A stretch of DNA of 13,241 nt, from assembly GCA_035549875.1 (NCBI GenBank), contig DASZPV010000074.1:1-13241 (forward strand). Reading direction: 5' to 3'. The position numbers were made by a program, and so were the translations under genes. Every line of letters begins with the position of its first letter. Within the stretch, counting starts at the first letter, position 1. Source of the DNA: JAKFWI01 sp035549875. Lineage in GTDB: Bacteria; Pseudomonadota; Alphaproteobacteria; Caulobacterales; Aquidulcibacteraceae. The notes below the pieces were generated by a model, which was not told the origin of the DNA, made no database searches, and saw nothing but the letters and a program-made list of their open reading frames with translations. Shown piece after piece: positions 5,270-13,241 of the stretch.

Positions 5270-6382
5270 TTACGTAACGGGATTTTGCTTTCCGGCCAGC
5301 CGCTCGGCCAGGGCGGCGAGCGCATCGGCGGCGTCCGGCCTGCCTAACGCGCGGGCCATGGCGGCCCGCTGCGCAAGCCCCTCCGGGTCGCTGAGCCTTT
5401 GTTCGAGCAGCGCGGCGAGCGCGGGCGCGGTGAATTGCGTCTCAGTCATCACGTCCGCCGCGCCGGCGCCGGCCATCGCCGCAGCGTTGGCCGTCTGGTG
5501 ATCGTCCATGCCGATCGCCAGCGGCACGAGGATCGCCGGGCGCCCCGCCACCGCGCATTCGGTGACAGAGGAACCGCCCGCGCGCGCGATCACCAGATGC
5601 GCGCGCGCCAGGCGTTCGGGCATGTCGGTGAAAAACGCCTGGCAATCGGCTTTCACGTTCGCATCTTGATAAACCGCCCGCACCGCGGCGAGTTGTTCCT
5701 CGCGCACCTGCTGGTCGATGGAGAGGCGCGCGCGCAAAGGCGCAGGCAGCGCCGCGACAGCCGCTGGCGCGATGTCGCCAAACAGGCGCGCGCCCTGGCT
5801 GCCGCCGGTGATCAGCAGATGCAGCGGCCCGCCGGGCGAAAGCGCCGGATACGACCGTTCGTGCACGGCGGCCACGCTGGCGCGGATCGGAATACCGGTC
5901 ACGACCTTGCGCGACGCAAGCCGCGGATCGAGCTTGTCGAGCCGCTCAAAACCGCAGGCGATCGCCGCCGCGGCCGGCGCGAAATACCGGTTTACCCGGC
6001 CCAGCACGGCGTCGGCCTGAAAAATCAAAATCGGAATTTTCTTCGCGCGCGCCGCCCACAAGGCGGGAAACGAAGGATAGCCGCCAAAGCCCGCCACGAT
6101 GGCCGGATCAATCGCCTTCAAGCGCCGCTGCGCCGCGTTGATCCCGGCGAAGATTTTCAGTGCGGCGCCGGCCAGCTTGAGCGGGTTTTTGCCCTGCAAT
6201 GTTGCGGCGGCGACATCTTCGATCGCATCGGCGGGAAAATCGGCGGCGTAACGGCGTCCGCGCGCGTCCGTCATCAAGACAACGCGCCAGCCGCGCGCGC
6301 GCATCGCGGCGGCAAACGCGGCGGCCGGAAACAAGTGCCCGCCCGTGCCGCCCGCGGCCACCAAGACCGTGCGTGCGTTCAC
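5270..6382 (-). CDS. murG: UDP-GlcNAc:lipid I N-acetylglucosaminyltransferase MurG
   Basis: Peripheral membrane glycosyltransferase that turns lipid I into lipid II on the inner face of the cytoplasmic membrane. The 370 residues show the GT-B plan: first glycine loop GGTGGH (11-16), GFGGYPSFP (98-106), second-domain glycine loop TGGSQGA (192-198), and the UDP-GlcNAc region ARAGGSSVTECAVAGRPAILVP (split around 267-287, with E275), then DDHQTANA (293-300). An oddity is the segment just before AVLGRVNR: where most MurG proteins read HEQN, this one reads FQAD (121-124). The start is GTG at 6382, overlapping the ftsW stop as GTGA. No strong ribosome site is visible, so translation is probably coupled. 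It is the last gene of the overlapping array; a hairpin and the peroxiredoxin gene follow. Confidence 0.96.
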   Translation of the reverse strand: MNARTVLVAAGGTGGHLFPAAAFAAAMRARGWRVVLMTDARGRRYAADFPADAIEDVAAATLQGKNPLKLAGAALKIFAGINAAQRRLKAIDPAIVAGFGGYPSFPALWAARAKKIPILIFQADAVLGRVNRYFAPAAAAIACGFERLDKLDPRLASRKVVTGIPIRASVAAVHERSYPALSPGGPLHLLITGGSQGARLFGDIAPAAVAALPAPLRARLSIDQQVREEQLAAVRAVYQDANVKADCQAFFTDMPERLARAHLVIARAGGSSVTECAVAGRPAILVPLAIGMDDHQTANAAAMAGAGAADVMTETQFTAPALAALLEQRLSDPEGLAQRAAMARALGRPDAADALAALAERLAGKQNPVT

Positions 6383-7497
6383 GGAAGCGGCTCGTCGGAT
6401 TCATAAATGAACGCGCCCGGCCGTTTACGCGTCAACGCGAAGGCCATGCCCAGCGTCAGCGCCGAAGCGAGCATGGAAGAACCGCCGTAGGAAATCAGCG
6501 GCAAGGTCATGCCCTTGGCCGGCGCGATGCCGACGTTCACCGCGATATGAATGCCGGCCTGCAAAGTGAACAGCGCAATCAGGCCCAACGCAGCAAGCTG
6601 CGCGAACGGATCGGCCAGACGCGAAGCGCGCATCAGGCCGCGCCACGCGATGGCGCCGTAGAGCGCGATAAAGCCGATCGAAGCGAACAGGCCGAATTCC
6701 TCGGCGGCGACCGAATAGATGAAATCGGAATGAGCATCCGGCAGGGTGCGCTTGAACACGCCCTCGCCCGGCCCGCGCCCTAACGCGCCGCCGGCGGAAA
6801 TCGCATCGAGCGCGCGCGAGACCTGAAAGCTCGTGTTCCCCGGCGCCAGCGCATCGATCCGCGCTTTCACGTGCGGCAACAGGTGATAAAGCGCAAACCC
6901 GGCGCCGGCGGCCAGCGCCGCGCCGCCGGCAAGCCACGTCCATGCCACGCCCGACGCAAACAGCAGGATCGCAAAGCACATCGAAAGCAGGGCCGTCTGG
7001 CCGACGTCCGGCTGGGCCAGCAGCAAAATCGCCGCGAGCCCAAACAGGCCGCACGAAACCGCAATGCCGGGGAATTGCCTGCGCTTCATCCGCTCCGACA
7101 GCATCCACGCCAGTAGCACCACGAGCGCCGGTTTGAGAAACTCTGAAGGCTGAATGGTCGTCGAGCCGATCTGGAGCCAGCGGGTTGCGCCCTTGGTCTC
7201 CACGCCTACCAGCAGCACGAGCGCCATCATGGCCAGGCAGCCGACGTAAAAAACCGTCGCTATGCGCCGCACGCCGCGCGCCGACAGCGACGCAGCGACG
7301 CCAAACACGACAGCGCCGGCGGTTAGGAACGCCGCATGTCGCCAGGTGAAATCGAACGCGTCCGCATAGCCGACCTTCGCCGTCGCCGCCGGACTCGCGG
7401 CGAGCGAAAGAACAAGCCCGGCCGCCGCCAGCATGAGCGTCGCGGCCGCCAGCGAGCGGTCATACGCACCGAGGCGTTTGGCGATAGCGGCGATCAT
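6379..7497 (-). CDS. ftsW: Septal peptidoglycan glycosyltransferase FtsW (SEDS family)
   Basis: Polytopic inner-membrane enzyme that polymerises lipid II into glycan strands at the division septum, acting with FtsI. The 372-residue protein has about ten hydrophobic segments. SEDS signatures are GATRWLQIG (103-111), QPSEFLKP (116-123), QPDVGQ (162-167), LPDAHSDFIYSVAAEE (252-267) with D258 as the likely catalytic aspartate, and PAKGMTLPLISYGGSS (326-341). These, with the placement next to murG, favour FtsW over its paralogue RodA. The ATG at 7497 overlaps the mraY stop as ATGA and the stop overlaps the murG start. In most dcw clusters murD would lie directly upstream; it is absent here. The C-terminal cytoplasmic tail is short. 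Confidence 0.96.
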   Translation of the reverse strand: MIAAIAKRLGAYDRSLAAATLMLAAAGLVLSLAASPAATAKVGYADAFDFTWRHAAFLTAGAVVFGVAASLSARGVRRIATVFYVGCLAMMALVLLVGVETKGATRWLQIGSTTIQPSEFLKPALVVLLAWMLSERMKRRQFPGIAVSCGLFGLAAILLLAQPDVGQTALLSMCFAILLFASGVAWTWLAGGAALAAGAGFALYHLLPHVKARIDALAPGNTSFQVSRALDAISAGGALGRGPGEGVFKRTLPDAHSDFIYSVAAEEFGLFASIGFIALYGAIAWRGLMRASRLADPFAQLAALGLIALFTLQAGIHIAVNVGIAPAKGMTLPLISYGGSSMLASALTLGMAFALTRKRPGAFIYESDEPLP

Positions 7498-8639
7498 CTC
7501 AGTTTCAACGTCGCCAAGCCAGCGAGCGCAAACAGCACGGCGACGATCCAGAACCGGATCACCACCGTGGATTCCTGCCAGCCGAGTTTTTCGAAATGGT
7601 GGTGGATCGGCGCCATCAGGAACACGCGCTTCTTGGTCAGCTTGAACACGCCGACCTGGATCATCACCGACAGCGCTTCGAGTACGAACAGGCCGCCGAC
7701 CAGCGCCAGCACGATCTCATGCTTGGCCGCCACGGAAACCGCGCCCAGCATGCCGCCCAGCGCCAGCGAGCCGGTGTCGCCCATGAAAATCCGGGCCGGC
7801 GGGGCGTTGTACCAGAGAAAGCCTAGCCCGCCGCCGAGCATCGCGCCCAGCAACACGGAAAGCTCGCCGACGCCGCGGACGAAATCGAGTTGCAAATATT
7901 TCGCGAATTCGAAATTGCCGACCGCGTAGACGATGAATCCGAACGTGCCCCCGGCGATCATCACCGGCACGATGGCGAGGCCATCGAGCCCGTCGGTCAT
8001 GTTCACCGCATTGCCGGCGCCGACGATCACGATTGCCGCGAACAACAGGAAGAACGGCCCCAGCGGAATGACCCAGTTCTTCAGGAACGGCAGCGCCAGA
8101 TCGGTAAGGTCGCGGCGATGCAGCAGCGCATCCGAAAACTCCTGGAACGCAAATATCCGCCCCGGCGCGATGCGCCATTGCTCGTGCAGCATGATCAGGA
8201 TGGCGACAAGCGCGATCAGGAACTCAAGCAGCAGCCGCATCCTGCCAGAAAGGCCGGCGTGGCTCTGTTTGGTCACCTTGGTGTAATCGTCGATGAAGCC
8301 GATCGAGCCGAAGCCGAACGTCACCAGCAGCACGGCGATGACGTAGGCGTTGCGAATGTCCGCCCAAAGCAGAGACGCAACGCCGAAGCTGATCAGGATA
8401 ATCAGCCCGCCCATCGTCGGCGTGCCTTTCTTGGTCAGCAGATGGCTTTCCGGCCCATCGCTGCGGATCGGCTGGCCTTTGCCCTGACGCGCGCGGAGCC
8501 AGTCGATCATCGGCTTGCCGATGATGAAAGCGATCAGGATCGCCGTGATCACCGCCCCGATCGTGCGGAACGAGATGTATTTGAACAGGTTGAACGGCTG
8601 AAAATATTCCGCCAGCGGATAAAGGAGATCATTCAGCAT
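7494..8639 (-). CDS. mraY: Phospho-N-acetylmuramoyl-pentapeptide-transferase MraY
   Basis: Integral membrane enzyme that transfers phospho-MurNAc-pentapeptide from UDP to undecaprenyl phosphate, giving lipid I. The 381 residues have about ten membrane spans and all the family motifs: KGTPTMGG (71-78), the aspartate pair in FIDDYTK (115-121; D117, D118), NMTDGLDGLA (213-222), FMGDTGSLALGG (285-296, with D288 of the metal and catalytic site) and the cytoplasmic histidine loop PIHHHFE (344-350). Length is slightly above that of E. coli MraY because of a loop around residues 155-188, which related bacteria often have. The start at 8639 lies inside the end of murF (11-bp overlap), with a GGGGGA ribosome site upstream. 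The stop overlaps the ftsW start rather than a murD start. Confidence 0.97.
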   Translation of the reverse strand: MLNDLLYPLAEYFQPFNLFKYISFRTIGAVITAILIAFIIGKPMIDWLRARQGKGQPIRSDGPESHLLTKKGTPTMGGLIILISFGVASLLWADIRNAYVIAVLLVTFGFGSIGFIDDYTKVTKQSHAGLSGRMRLLLEFLIALVAILIMLHEQWRIAPGRIFAFQEFSDALLHRRDLTDLALPFLKNWVIPLGPFFLLFAAIVIVGAGNAVNMTDGLDGLAIVPVMIAGGTFGFIVYAVGNFEFAKYLQLDFVRGVGELSVLLGAMLGGGLGFLWYNAPPARIFMGDTGSLALGGMLGAVSVAAKHEIVLALVGGLFVLEALSVMIQVGVFKLTKKRVFLMAPIHHHFEKLGWQESTVVIRFWIVAVLFALAGLATLKLR

Positions 8640-10038
8640 TGTTGTTGTCCCCCAGACGCGCCAGCGCCTCCACGACCCGGCTCATCCTCGACCCGAACGA
8701 GCCTTTGACCAGAACCGCATCTCCAGCCTTCAGCGCGTCGGTCAGTATCGGAATGAGCGAGTCGGCGTCGTTCGCATAGCCGCCCCGGCGGGCCGGCGGA
8801 AGCGCCCCCCACAGGGCCGCCATGCGCGGACCGGCGCAGAACACCAGATCGATGCCCGCGCGCTCAACCGGGGCCGCCAAAGCGGCATGGTAGGCGCGTT
8901 CATCGGGGCCAAGCTCCAGCATGTCGCCCAGCGCCGCGATCCGGCGCGCGGCTGGGCGCTTTCCCAGCGTCTCCAGCGCCGCGGCGATCGAGACGGGGCT
9001 GGCGTTATAGGCGTCGTCCACAAGCGTGAAGGCGCCGCGCGAGAATGCGATCAGCCGCGCCGCGCCGCGCCCGGCCGGCGCGCGCAGGTTTTCGAGGGCG
9101 GCGGCCGCTTGCTGAATATCCGCACCGACCGCCGCCACCGCCGCGAGCGTGGCCAGCGCGTTGCCCGCCCACGGCCTTCCCGGCGCGCCGACGCGATAGC
9201 GAATGCGCTTGCCGAGAATATCCGCTTCGGCGTTTGAGCCTTCGGCGTCTTCCTCGAATGAGATCAGCCGCGCTTCGCACTCGGCGCTCTCCCCGAAACG
9301 GATCAGTTGCGCGCCGACGCTTTTGGCGCGGGCCACCAGAATGTCGGCATGCGGCGCATCAACCGGAACGATCGCGGCGGCGCCTTTTTCCATGTCAGCG
9401 AAAATGTCAGCCTTCTCCTCGGCGATAGCCGCGAGCGAGCCCAGGTGCTCAATATGCACGGGCGCGATCGTGGTGATCACCGCCGCGTGCGGACGCACAA
9501 GTGAAGCAAGCGGGACGATCTCGCCGCGATGGTTCATGCCGATTTCGAACACGCCGAACGCGCTGGCCGGCGGCATGCGCGCCAGCGTCAGCGGCACGCC
9601 GAAATGATTGTTGAAGCTCTTGCTGGCCGCATGTGTCAGTCCGCTTGGCGCCAGGCACAGCGCCAGCGCTTCCTTGACGCTGGTCTTGCCGACCGAGCCT
9701 GTCACCGCGATGCGCTTGGCGCCGCTGCGCTCACGCGCGCCCCGCGCAAGCCCGCGCAGACCTTCGAGCACATCGCCGACGGCCAGCAGCGCGCCGCCGC
9801 CAATATCGGCGCGGCTGACCAGCGCCGCGGCGGCGCCGGCGGCGAAAGCGGCGGGTACGAAATCATGGCCGTCCCGCACATCCGTCAGCGCGACAAACAA
9901 TTCCCCGGGCGCAAGGCTGCGCGTATCGATCGATACGCCAGTGGCGATCCACGAATCCGCGCCGATCAGTTTTCCGCCCGACGCCTCGGCGGCGTCTTCC
10001 GCGGTCCACAGCGCCTTGCTGATCTCGCCATCAAGCAT
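8629..10038 (-). CDS. murF: UDP-MurNAc-tripeptide--D-alanyl-D-alanine ligase MurF
   Basis: Cytoplasmic ATP-dependent ligase that adds D-Ala-D-Ala to UDP-MurNAc-tripeptide, closing the cytoplasmic peptide assembly. The 469 residues carry TGSVGKTSVKEAL (113-125, P-loop), SFNNHFGVPLTL (141-152), FEIGMNHRGEI (164-174), HIEHLGS (195-201) with the following EEKADI helix, and in the C-terminal part DDAYNASP and LGDMLELG. The start at 10038 (MLDGEISKALWT) has GGGAG 6 bp upstream and overlaps the murE stop by 8 bp. A longer in-frame start at 10134 would add 32 arginine-rich residues read from inside murE and is unlikely. Confidence 0.96.
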   Translation of the reverse strand: MLDGEISKALWTAEDAAEASGGKLIGADSWIATGVSIDTRSLAPGELFVALTDVRDGHDFVPAAFAAGAAAALVSRADIGGGALLAVGDVLEGLRGLARGARERSGAKRIAVTGSVGKTSVKEALALCLAPSGLTHAASKSFNNHFGVPLTLARMPPASAFGVFEIGMNHRGEIVPLASLVRPHAAVITTIAPVHIEHLGSLAAIAEEKADIFADMEKGAAAIVPVDAPHADILVARAKSVGAQLIRFGESAECEARLISFEEDAEGSNAEADILGKRIRYRVGAPGRPWAGNALATLAAVAAVGADIQQAAAALENLRAPAGRGAARLIAFSRGAFTLVDDAYNASPVSIAAALETLGKRPAARRIAALGDMLELGPDERAYHAALAAPVERAGIDLVFCAGPRMAALWGALPPARRGGYANDADSLIPILTDALKAGDAVLVKGSFGSRMSRVVEALARLGDNNNAE

Positions 10039-11470
10039 GCACGGCTCCCAGCGCTTTCTGCGCCTCCTGCTGATCCGAAAAGGGAATGATCTCGCGACCG
10101 ACGATCTGCCCGGTCTCGTGGCCTTTGCCGGCAATCAACAGCGCATCGCCGGATTTCAGCATTGCGACCGCTTCGCGAATGGCGCGCGCGCGATCGCCAA
10201 TCTCCATCGCGCCGGGTACGCCTTCGAGCACCTGCTTGCGGATCGCAACGGCGTCTTCCGTGCGCGGGTTATCGTCCGTCACGATCGCAACGTCGGCGAA
10301 TTTCGCCGCGACCGCGCCCATCTTCGCACGCTTGGCCTTGTCGCGGTCGCCGCCGCAGCCGAACACCAGCACGATCCGCCCCGGCGCATGCGGGCGCGCG
10401 GCGCGCAGCAGAACGTTGAGCCCATCCGGCGTGTGCGCGTAGTCGACGAAAACGTGCGCGCCATCGGGTGTCGCGCCGATGTGCTCCAATCTGCCTTTCA
10501 CCGGCCTCAGCGCGCCCATGCCTGCCCATACTTGCGCCGGCACCATGCCCAGAGAGAGCGCCAGCGCCGCCGCAGTCACGGCGTTCAGCGCCTGAAATTC
10601 GCCGATCAACGGCAGTTCGACGACGGCTTCGGCGCCGCGCCAGCGCAGATCCAGCTTTTGCCCGTTCGGGCGCGGCCACAATTCAGCGATCTTCAGATCG
10701 GCTGCGCGCCAGCCGCAACTGACCACATCCAAACCACGCCCGCGCGCCGCATCCTCGAACGCCGGCGCTTCGACCGCGTCGGCGTTGATCACCGCCGGCG
10801 CGCCTGCGGGCAGCAAATCCCACAGGCGCAATTTCGCGTCGCGATAAATGTCCATCGTCTCGTGATAATCGAGATGATCCTGCGTAAGATTCAGGAACGC
10901 GCCGGCGGCGAAGCGCACGCCATCGAGCCGGTGCTGATCGAGACCGTGGCTGGAGGCTTCCATCGCCGCATGCGTGACGCCGCCTGCGGCAAGCAAATCC
11001 AGCATGGCGTGAATGGCGACCGGATCGGGCGTCGTGTGGCCTAGATCGACGATTCCATCTGGTCCGATCGCGCCGAGCGTGCCGAGGCTGGCCGCGCGTA
11101 TTCCGGCATGCGCCCAGATCTGCCGCAGGAAATCCACCGTCGAACTTTTGCCGTTCGTGCCGGTGACGCCGACAATAATTTGCGGCTGACGCGGATAGAA
11201 GCGCGCAGCCGCCAGCGCAAGCGCGCGGCGCGGCTCCAGCGAAACGACATGGGCCACGCCCGGATCGTCCATATCGCCGCCAGACAGGATTGCAACAGCG
11301 CCCGCCGCCTTCGCGGCGAGCACAAAATCACGCCCGTGCGCGGCGGCGCCCTTCAGCGCGGCGAACACGAAACCCGGCCGCACCTTGCGGCTATCAGCGG
11401 TGACGCCGGCAATCTCCAGATCGCGCGCGTCCGGTGGCACGCCTTGATCGAACAACGCGCCAAGTTTCAT
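10031..11470 (-). CDS. murE: UDP-MurNAc-L-Ala-D-Glu--meso-diaminopimelate ligase MurE
   Basis: Cytoplasmic ATP-dependent ligase that adds the third residue of the stem peptide. The 479 residues include TADSRKVRPGFVFAAL (24-39), P-loop VTGTNGKSST (102-111), TTPDP (146-150), EASSHGLDQHR (171-181), LTQDHLDYH (195-203), the lysine expected to be carbamylated in YRDAKLRLW (K213), GRLEHIG (326-332), DYAHTPDGL (343-351) and GCGGDRDK (371-378). The signature DNPR (400-403) marks specificity for meso-diaminopimelate rather than lysine, so this organism makes Gram-negative-type peptidoglycan. The ATG at 11470 overlaps the ftsI stop as ATGA; AAGGGC lies a little upstream. Confidence 0.97.
   Translation of the reverse strand: MKLGALFDQGVPPDARDLEIAGVTADSRKVRPGFVFAALKGAAAHGRDFVLAAKAAGAVAILSGGDMDDPGVAHVVSLEPRRALALAAARFYPRQPQIIVGVTGTNGKSSTVDFLRQIWAHAGIRAASLGTLGAIGPDGIVDLGHTTPDPVAIHAMLDLLAAGGVTHAAMEASSHGLDQHRLDGVRFAAGAFLNLTQDHLDYHETMDIYRDAKLRLWDLLPAGAPAVINADAVEAPAFEDAARGRGLDVVSCGWRAADLKIAELWPRPNGQKLDLRWRGAEAVVELPLIGEFQALNAVTAAALALSLGMVPAQVWAGMGALRPVKGRLEHIGATPDGAHVFVDYAHTPDGLNVLLRAARPHAPGRIVLVFGCGGDRDKAKRAKMGAVAAKFADVAIVTDDNPRTEDAVAIRKQVLEGVPGAMEIGDRARAIREAVAMLKSGDALLIAGKGHETGQIVGREIIPFSDQQEAQKALGAVHA
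10045..10049 (-). promoter_or_regulatory. Ribosome binding site of murF
   Basis: GGGAG on the minus strand, 6 bp before the ATG at 10038 and inside the 3' end of murE. It supports the shorter start over the ATG at 10134. Confidence 0.6.
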
Positions 11471-13125
11471 TGCGCGGCGCCCTTGGCGGAAAGGCCGACC
11501 AGCGGGGCCATGCGCGCGGCGACGCGGCCAACCGCCGGCGCGGCGACGGCGCCGCCGGTGGCGAGATTTTCGGTTGCGGCGGTGCGCTGGGGTTCATCAA
11601 TCGCAATCAGCACGACGTATTTCGGATCGGAGGCGGGAAACACGGCGGCGAAGGACGAGAACAACACATCCTCCTCATACACGCCCTTGTTCGGCTTTTC
11701 CGCCGAGCCGGTCTTGCCCGCGATCTCAAGCCCCGCGGCGTCGGCGCGCTTGCCGGTCCCTCCGGTGACGACGCCGCGCATCATGTTGAGCACCGTATCC
11801 GTCGTCGTCTTCGTGAATACCGGTACACGCGCGATCTGATCGCCCTGGGCCCGCGCGAGCAGTGTCAGCGGCGCGCGCTCGCCGCCGTTGGCGAACACGG
11901 TGTACGCCTCCGCCAGCGCCGCGATCGAGAACGCCATGCCGTGTCCATAGCCAAGCACGGCGTTGGTGATGAGATCATCCTTCTGCGGCGGCAAGGGGCG
12001 GGCTGTTTCCGGAATTTGCAGCGGCGCGCGCTCGAACAGGCCAAGTTGCTTCAGCGCCTGGCGCTGGCGTTCCGGGCCAACACGCATGGCGATTGTGGCG
12101 GCCATGATGTTGGAGGATTCCGCCAAGGCTTCAGGCAAGGTCGCGGGCCGATTGAGCCCCTTGTAATCCTTGATCTCAAATCCCTCGACAGTCAGCGTCT
12201 GGCTGAGATCGAAGACTTCATCGGCGCGCGTCACCCCGGCCTCCAGCCCCATCGCCACGGTGAACGGCTTCAGGGAAGAGCCCATCTCATAGACCGCGCC
12301 GGCGGCGCGATTGAGGCGACGACTGTCATCGCCGACGGGCGGATCGTTCGGATTGAACCGCGGCGCCGAAGCCATCGCCAGCACTTCGCCGGTGCGCCCG
12401 TCGAGCACGATGCCGGCGCCGCCCTGAGCGCGTGTTGCATCCACCGCGCCGTCAAGTTCGGCCTCCAGCGCATGCTGAATCCGCACGTCGATAGACAGGC
12501 GCACCGCTTTTCCGAGCGCGCCTGCGTTCAGGATTTCTGCGTCGAGCCCGTTTTCGACGCCAGCGGCGCCATGATCCTTGTCGTTGATGATGCCTATCAG
12601 ATGGGCCGCCATTCGGCCCTGCGGATAGACGCGGGTGCTTTCGTCGCGGAAGGAAATGCCGGCCAACCCTTTTTCAAACACCGCGCTGCGCTGGCGCGGC
12701 GTCAGATCGCGCTTGAGGAAAACCAGTGCGCGGGATTTGTCGGCAAGGCGTTTTTCGAGGCCGGCTTTGCCCAAATCGGGAAACAGCCTGGCCAATTCGC
12801 GCGCTGTCGCGGCGGCGTCCCAGACCTTGGCGGGCTCGGCGACCAGCGCAAAGCTTGGCAGCGTCGTGGCGAGCAGCACGCCGTTGCGATCGACCAGATC
12901 GGCGCGCACCAGAACAGGAGCGCCCTCTTCAACGCTGTTCTTGCCCGCCAGCGGATCGCCCGCGAACGCAAGCTGCGACGCGCGCGCCGCAAGGCCGAGA
13001 AAACCGAGCACAAGCAGCCAGGCCAGAACGCGAATCCGCCAGCGCGCGGGCGCCGCTTCCGCCACCGCGACCCGCGCGCCGCGCGAGCGCACATTTTCGG
13101 ACGCAGGAAACGCAGCGGCTTTCAC
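11467..13125 (-). CDS. ftsI: Septal peptidoglycan transpeptidase FtsI (PBP3, class B)
   Basis: Inner-membrane penicillin-binding protein that cross-links peptidoglycan at the division site with FtsW. The 552 residues comprise a basic N-terminus, one membrane anchor (about 31-48), the dimerisation or pedestal domain (about 65-210, with VDRNGVLLA at 78-86 and STRVYPQGRMAAHLIG at 163-178) and the transpeptidase domain. Active-site motifs are SSLK (S283 nucleophile, K286), SSN (337-339) and KTG (471-473); GYGHG lies at 392-396. All catalytic motifs are intact and there is no PASTA extension. The start is GTG at 13125, overlapping the ftsL stop as GTGA; no better start exists between it and the membrane segment. 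It is followed by murE with an ATGA overlap. Confidence 0.96.
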   Translation of the reverse strand: MKAAAFPASENVRSRGARVAVAEAAPARWRIRVLAWLLVLGFLGLAARASQLAFAGDPLAGKNSVEEGAPVLVRADLVDRNGVLLATTLPSFALVAEPAKVWDAAATARELARLFPDLGKAGLEKRLADKSRALVFLKRDLTPRQRSAVFEKGLAGISFRDESTRVYPQGRMAAHLIGIINDKDHGAAGVENGLDAEILNAGALGKAVRLSIDVRIQHALEAELDGAVDATRAQGGAGIVLDGRTGEVLAMASAPRFNPNDPPVGDDSRRLNRAAGAVYEMGSSLKPFTVAMGLEAGVTRADEVFDLSQTLTVEGFEIKDYKGLNRPATLPEALAESSNIMAATIAMRVGPERQRQALKQLGLFERAPLQIPETARPLPPQKDDLITNAVLGYGHGMAFSIAALAEAYTVFANGGERAPLTLLARAQGDQIARVPVFTKTTTDTVLNMMRGVVTGGTGKRADAAGLEIAGKTGSAEKPNKGVYEEDVLFSSFAAVFPASDPKYVVLIAIDEPQRTAATENLATGGAVAAPAVGRVAARMAPLVGLSAKGAAQ

Positions 13126-13241
13126 GGCGTCTTGGCCTCGTGGGCAAGATCCGAGAGCGGCTTTATCTGCGACGGCGTGGCGGGGGTCAAACCGAGTTTA
13201 TCTTTCGCCAGCTTTTCAACGCGCTCCGGATTTTCCAGCAC
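13122..13241 (-). CDS. ftsL: Cell division protein FtsL, C-terminal end (5' part beyond window)
   Basis: Only the last 39 residues are present, starting NPERVEKLAKDKLGL a few residues in and ending HEAKTP. The pattern 'NPERVEKLAKDKLGLTPATP', a short amphipathic helix followed by a proline-rich turn, is typical of the periplasmic C-terminus of FtsL, a small bitopic divisome protein that works with FtsB and FtsQ to activate FtsW and FtsI. Position directly before ftsI, with a GTGA overlap, is the canonical place of ftsL. The membrane span and coiled coil lie outside the window. Confidence 0.8.
   Translation of the reverse strand: MLENPERVEKLAKDKLGLTPATPSQIKPLSDLAHEAKTP

Noticed and set aside
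5399..6406. Plus-strand open frame of 335 codons antisense to murG
   Set aside because: It is a shadow of murG; the protein is arginine- and histidine-rich without family motifs.
9608..11044. Plus-strand open frame of 478 codons across murE and murF
   Set aside because: It lies antisense to two well-supported ligase genes, shows only low-complexity composition and has no recognisable motif.

Overview
The window is a GC-rich stretch of an alphaproteobacterial chromosome. It is dominated by the dcw (division and cell wall) cluster, read on the minus strand. The gene order, the meso-diaminopimelate signature of MurE and the style of the MurC, MraY and FtsL proteins fit Alphaproteobacteria. A Caulobacterales/Hyphomonadales-like host is my guess only. 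All functions come from motifs read by eye; no search was run.

Right part (13241 to 5270, minus strand): ftsL (3' end only), ftsI, murE, murF, mraY, ftsW, murG. Every junction overlaps by 4 to 11 bp, so the seven genes look like one translationally coupled transcript. They cover the septal transpeptidase and glycosyltransferase (FtsI, FtsW) and much of the lipid II pathway: MurE and MurF finish the UDP-MurNAc-pentapeptide, MraY makes lipid I and MurG makes lipid II. murD, usually between mraY and ftsW, is missing; those two genes are fused by an ATGA overlap.

Middle part (5269 to 2744): about 2.5 kb unrelated to the cluster separates murG from murC. It holds a periplasmic peroxiredoxin (minus strand, own promoter candidate), a 161-bp nested inverted repeat, a lower-GC membrane-anchored protein of unknown function (plus strand) and a lipoprotein with two copies of a DUF3828-like domain (plus strand).

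Left part (2743 to 1, minus strand): murC, then a Uma2-family (DUF820) nuclease-like protein and a HAD-family phosphatase-like protein running off the window edge. These stand where murB, ddl and ftsQ would be expected. The Uma2 and HAD genes are in the same frame, separated by a TGA stop and one codon before a GTG start.

I see no RNA gene, CRISPR array, insertion sequence or prophage. Most of the window is conserved housekeeping. The points of interest are the broken and edited dcw order, the inserted segment, an unusual acceptor-site motif in MurG and the nested inverted repeat.
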